Source: CAYTYX01 sp964442325 | GTDB taxonomy: Bacteria; Patescibacteriota; Saccharimonadia; Saccharimonadales; UBA10212 | DNA: 6,865 nt | Assembly (NCBI GenBank): GCA_964442325.1 | Contig: CAYTYX010000022.1 | Location: 1 to 6,865, forward strand | Direction: 5' to 3' | In this document: positions 4,822-6,865 of the stretch, one piece after another | How positions within the stretch are numbered: position 1 is the stretch's first letter | How the letters are laid out: each line of letters starts with the position of its first letter | The notes under the pieces: generated by a model | The model's database searches: none | Told to the model about the DNA's origin: nothing | The model's input: the letters and a program-made list of their open reading frames with translations, nothing else | Translations under genes and position numbers: made by a program

Positions 4822-5352
4822 ATGGCAAATTTTCGCACCGAAAGTGGTGCTATCGAGGTTGTTACGAATAAGCTCGATGAGCTTGGGTTGCGACGTGCAG
4901 ACGAGGAGTTGGTTGTGGTTGGCGGTGCTGCCATGGCGATTTACGGTATTAAAGAAATTTCCAAAACTGACTTAGATATAGCCGTTACACCAGACTTACT
5001 AGAACACTTAACGCATGATGATCGGTGGAAAAAGTTCGAGCCAAGAAATCTTGTCGCGGAAGGACATGGGGTAACCCATAAAGTCCAAGATCCTCACCAA
5101 TACGCAGGCTACAAAACCGCACAAGGCGATGTAACCGCCATACCAGTACCACTACAAGACAGTTATCCCGTTGATATCGAAACGTTGCTAGAAGAAATAC
5201 CAGAGATTGCTGGTATGCCCTATCCGGTTGCTCGATTAGAAAGAATTTTGGACTGGAAGCTGGGGCTTGCCACGACTTACGAGCATGCGGCTAAAGAAAA
5301 GCATATGGCCGACGCCCTCAAGATTTCAAAATATCTACTCGAGTTCCAATAA
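4822..5352 (+). CDS. Nucleotidyltransferase-fold protein, AbiEii/MNT-like, 176 aa
   Basis: The protein shows the nucleotidyltransferase superfamily layout. A first strand with VVVGGAAMAIYG (Gly-Gly at 34-35) is followed by KTDLDIAV with the paired Asp residues D50 and D52 that normally hold the metal ions. The C-terminal part (PVARLERILDWKLGLA... KEKHMADALKI) resembles the K-L...K-x-x-D helix pair seen in AbiEii-type and related stand-alone transferases. Such proteins modify RNA or proteins as toxins or phage-defence factors, or act as resistance enzymes. The substrate cannot be told here. The ATG at 4822 is preferred over 4783, which lies inside the repeat. It is the only plus-strand gene in the island. 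I see no adjacent AbiEi-like winged-helix antitoxin, and its divergent neighbour is unrecognised. Site C follows 13 nt after the stop. Confidence 0.78.
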   Translation: MANFRTESGAIEVVTNKLDELGLRRADEELVVVGGAAMAIYGIKEISKTDLDIAVTPDLLEHLTHDDRWKKFEPRNLVAEGHGVTHKVQDPHQYAGYKTAQGDVTAIPVPLQDSYPVDIETLLEEIPEIAGMPYPVARLERILDWKLGLATTYEHAAKEKHMADALKISKYLLEFQ

Positions 5353-5365
5353 CCCCGCCCCAAAC

Positions 5366-5392
5366 GCAAGCACAAGCAGAACCCTTGCGGGC
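5366..5392 (+). repeat. Interspersed repeat site C
   Basis: The core GCAAGCACAAGC (5366-5377) is followed by AGAACCCTTGCGGGC. CGCAAG (5365-5370) pairs with CTTGCG (5384-5389), and an outer GCC/GGC pairing is possible across a bulge. It lies between two convergent genes, ending 2 nt from the 125-aa gene's stop. It has no -10-like hexamer 17 nt from its TTGC on the minus strand. Confidence 0.75.
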
Positions 5393-5394
5393 AA

Positions 5395-5772
5395 TTATCT
5401 ATCCGCAAGCCTTCGGTGTAGTTCTTCGGCGAATGCAATAGCTTCATCATTAGTCAGCGGTTCACGCGGGGCGGGATATTCTTGGGTCGGCAAATTTTTA
5501 ACGATTTCGTCGGCTTCTTTGACTAGTTCAATGGCACGCGGCAAATCGCTAATTGAGGCTAGAACCGGATATCTCTTTAGTAATTCGCTTAGCCTGTAGA
5601 TACTTTCGCCTAGCGGCCATGCGGTTGCCAACAGTTCGCCACTACGATGACCATCGGAAAGATCTACATCCGGGTATGGCATTGGGGGTTCTTCGACCAC
5701 AATATCTCGCTCATCAACAACTTCCGAGTCAACCAACTCCGGCAAACCTCTGCGATCTATTTCTCCTGCCAT
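5395..5772 (-). CDS. Hypothetical protein, 125 aa
   Basis: I do not recognise this protein. It starts at an ATG (5772) with a good Shine-Dalgarno, AAAGGAG at 5779-5785, 6 nt upstream. The N-terminal third is acidic and proline-containing (MAGEIDRRGLPELVDSEVVD and PPMPYPDVDLSDGH). The rest is probably helical, with RLSELLKRYPVLASI, AIELVKEADEIVKNL and a charged C-terminal helix AIAFAEELHRRLADR. It has no membrane segment, cysteines or catalytic motif that I can identify. It has its own promoter-like signal from repeat site D and converges on the nucleotidyltransferase gene. Size and composition would allow an adaptor or antitoxin role, but nothing shows it. Confidence 0.75.
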   Translation of the reverse strand: MAGEIDRRGLPELVDSEVVDERDIVVEEPPMPYPDVDLSDGHRSGELLATAWPLGESIYRLSELLKRYPVLASISDLPRAIELVKEADEIVKNLPTQEYPAPREPLTNDEAIAFAEELHRRLADR

Positions 5773-5791
5773 AAAACTCTCCTTTGGAGCT

Positions 5792-5820
5792 ATTTAAGTC
5801 TTCGTGTACCCAAACGGCAA
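5792..5820 (-). promoter_or_regulatory. Repeat-borne promoter of the 125-aa gene
   Basis: TTGCCG (5815-5820), starting in site D, and TTAAAT (5792-5797) are 17 nt apart. Initiation near 5785 would leave a leader of about 13 nt that holds the AAAGGAG ribosome site. Confidence 0.45.
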
Positions 5821-5842
5821 GCACAAGCAAAATCTTTAGTAT
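5817..5842 (+). repeat. Interspersed repeat site D
   Basis: This 26-nt copy differs from site E at only two positions (11 and 22). It begins directly after the stop codon of the 86-aa gene in that gene's reading direction. Confidence 0.8.
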
Positions 5843-6103
5843 CTATTCGTCTTTGCAGGGCTGCTCGCCAATCAGTACATAACTGCTTATAATCTTGAAC
5901 TTGCCATTCTTCGAGTCGAGGGTGAACTTTGCGCTACAACCTGGAACTTTGCACTCCAGTATATTTTCCTCGAGACCGCGACGCCTGGCAGTTATTAGTC
6001 GGACGTAATCAGGCTGTGTGGTATCCGCAACCGGAGCATCTTTTACCCTGTCTAAAGTGGCACGAAGACAATCATTTGGAAACACCGAAGCAACTTCACG
6101 CAT
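5843..6103 (-). CDS. Hypothetical small protein, 86 aa, with paired cysteines
   Basis: I do not recognise this protein. From the ATG at 6103 it reads MREVASVFPNDCLRATLDRV, then a basic stretch RLITARRRGLEENILE. An ECKVPGCSAKF segment (C-x4-C) follows, and a strand-rich end FKIISSYVLIGEQPCKDE has a third cysteine. The C-x4-C within a short beta-rich tail could be a zinc-binding knuckle but is incomplete as a classical zinc ribbon. The frame is open upstream to a TTG at 6148 inside repeat site E (MCLRWVKLSQ), which I reject as repeat-derived. GGAG lies only 3 nt before the ATG, close for a Shine-Dalgarno. The repeat-borne -10 ends 10 nt upstream, so a nearly leaderless mRNA is plausible. Site D abuts the stop. 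Confidence 0.6.
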   Translation of the reverse strand: MREVASVFPNDCLRATLDRVKDAPVADTTQPDYVRLITARRRGLEENILECKVPGCSAKFTLDSKNGKFKIISSYVLIGEQPCKDE

Positions 6104-6113
6104 ATACTCCGGT

Positions 6114-6142
6114 ATTATTTGCGATAATTTGACCCAACGCAA
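6114..6142 (-). promoter_or_regulatory. Repeat-borne promoter of the 86-aa gene
   Basis: TTGCGT (6137-6142), starting in site E, and AATAAT (6114-6119) are 17 nt apart. The ATG at 6103 is 10 nt past the -10, so the transcript would begin only a few nucleotides before it. Confidence 0.45.
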
Positions 6143-6164
6143 GCACAACCAAAATCTTTGGTAT
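6139..6164 (+). repeat. Interspersed repeat site E
   Basis: This is a 26-nt copy nearly identical to site D, sharing its first 18 nt exactly with site B. It contains a hairpin ACCAAA-ATC-TTTGGT. It lies 2 nt past the stop of the 162-aa gene and is the last copy seen rightward. Confidence 0.8.
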
Positions 6165-6166
6165 TG

Positions 6167-6655
6167 CTATGTAGTTGCAATCCCTTGTAAGGACCCGTCG
6201 GCCAGCTCAATTCTAAATGGATAATCGGCTTTCGCCAATACCTCCCCATTTTTAGTAGCAATTTCAGCATTTAATTTATACTCGCCAGCCGAGGTTATGG
6301 GCAACCCCTCCATATTGAAGTTTATACTTATTCTATCTTTACCCGCCGGTAATAGATTCTCCTGCTCTGGCCCGCCGAGATTTTTACCGGTTGGGTCAAA
6401 TATGTTAATCCTGAAATTAAAGAAAGTTTCTTTTTTTAATTTTTCGCTGAATATCCATAAGGTAGCCACGGCGTATTTAGCGCTTAGGGCGATCTGTTGT
6501 TTGCCGAGTTGTACACCATCTTTCTCTAGCTGATTACGATTTATGCTAAAGATAAATTTATCAATGATTTTGATTATCGAATTCATCTGATCTGCCGCGT
6601 CGGTGCTAACTTCTCGTGCCATTAAGACATATAGATTTTTAACCTTAAAAGGCAT
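6167..6655 (-). CDS. Hypothetical protein, 162 aa, possibly DUF6941-like
   Basis: The protein begins MPFKVKNLYVLMAREVSTDA and continues with QMNSIIKIIDKFIFSINRNQ. It is followed by alternating strands (FFNFRINIFDPTGK, RISINFNMEGLPI, GEYKLNAEIATKNGEVLAKA, YPFRIEL), suggesting a beta-sandwich. The opening, with a short strand, an acidic turn and a segment like SIIKIIDKF, reminds me of the DUF6941 family of unknown function, but I cannot confirm this. It has no signal peptide, membrane helix or catalytic motif. The ATG at 6655 has GAGGAG (6661-6666) 5 nt upstream. Its first 11 nt overlap the end of the XRE-type regulator gene, so the two are probably translationally coupled in one operon. Repeat site E follows the stop. 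Confidence 0.8.
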   Translation of the reverse strand: MPFKVKNLYVLMAREVSTDAADQMNSIIKIIDKFIFSINRNQLEKDGVQLGKQQIALSAKYAVATLWIFSEKLKKETFFNFRINIFDPTGKNLGGPEQENLLPAGKDRISINFNMEGLPITSAGEYKLNAEIATKNGEVLAKADYPFRIELADGSLQGIATT

Positions 6656-6865
6656 ACATACTCCTCGTAGGCGTGGTACCCATAAAGTCGCTCACGTGAT
6701 TAACCTCCCAGCTTGGGACGTATTCCCAAAATGTCGTAGGTCTATTAAAGGTGTATGTGACACGATTTTCTTCTAAAAACTGTAGTCGGGGAGCCAACAG
6801 CTGTGTGCCAAAGGCATCGGCTATTCTCAGAAGGAAGCTTAGACTCGGAAGATAGCTTCCTCTTT
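6645..6865 (-). CDS. XRE-type HTH regulator, C-terminal part (5' end outside window)
   Basis: A frame open from the right edge gives 72 residues before TAA at 6645-6647. It starts RGSYLPSLSFLLRIADAFGT, which matches the last two helices of the Cro/C1-type HTH_3 fold (pattern ERG-x-x-PSL-x-x-LLRIADALG). A tail of about 50 residues follows (RLQFLEENRVTYTF, PTTFWEYVPSWEV, HVSDFMGTTP). The DNA-reading helices lie beyond the window. XRE proteins with a short C-terminal extension are common as antitoxins or small repressors. Its end overlaps the next gene by 11 nt, and the GAGGAG ribosome site of that gene lies inside this coding region. The partner may therefore be what it regulates, which is an inference from context. 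Confidence 0.7.
   Translation of the reverse strand, partial: RGSYLPSLSFLLRIADAFGTQLLAPRLQFLEENRVTYTFNRPTTFWEYVPSWEVNHVSDFMGTTPTRSMYAF

Overview
This is a bacterial chromosomal window with two kinds of content. The left part (1-2707) is housekeeping: the start of rpsF (ribosomal protein bS6, running off the left edge) and a complete ftsK/spoIIIE-type DNA translocase gene, both on the minus strand and each with its own promoter-like signal. The organism cannot be named with confidence. The compact layout, the short four-helix FtsK, the TTG-started rpsF and the many unrecognised small proteins would fit a small-genome lineage such as Patescibacteria/CPR (Saccharibacteria-like). That is an inference only.

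The middle part (about 2721-3942) has no credible protein gene. It is extremely rich in perfect hairpins that make sense when transcribed from the minus strand. It holds four cUUCGg tetraloop hairpins (one of them the stem of a strong intrinsic terminator at 2721-2759), five copies of a GGGC-GNRA-GCCC hairpin, a duplicated module of about 68 nt, and a tRNA-like cloverleaf at 3348-3416. I read this as one large, modular structured non-coding RNA of roughly 1.2 kb. I found no RNase P, tmRNA or SRP signature in it. It is the most interesting object in the window.

The right part (3974-6865) is an accessory island. A short repeat (core GCAAGCACAA, always in the same orientation) occurs five times, once at every gene boundary from 3974 to 6164. 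Between the copies lie four small genes: an unrecognised 239-aa protein, a nucleotidyltransferase-fold protein (AbiEii/MNT-like, the only plus-strand gene), and unrecognised 125-aa and 86-aa proteins. Beyond the last repeat is an overlapping pair: the C-terminal end of an XRE-type HTH regulator and a 162-aa protein that may resemble DUF6941.

The repeats sit just 3' of the minus-strand genes' stop codons, like integron attC sites, but they do not have a full attC architecture. Each copy that faces a transcription unit also supplies a TTGC element exactly 17 nt from a -10-like hexamer. For two genes the start codon lies 6-7 nt past the -10, which predicts leaderless mRNAs. The copy upstream of the large RNA gives the same arrangement, so the RNA may be one more unit of the same cassette-like array.
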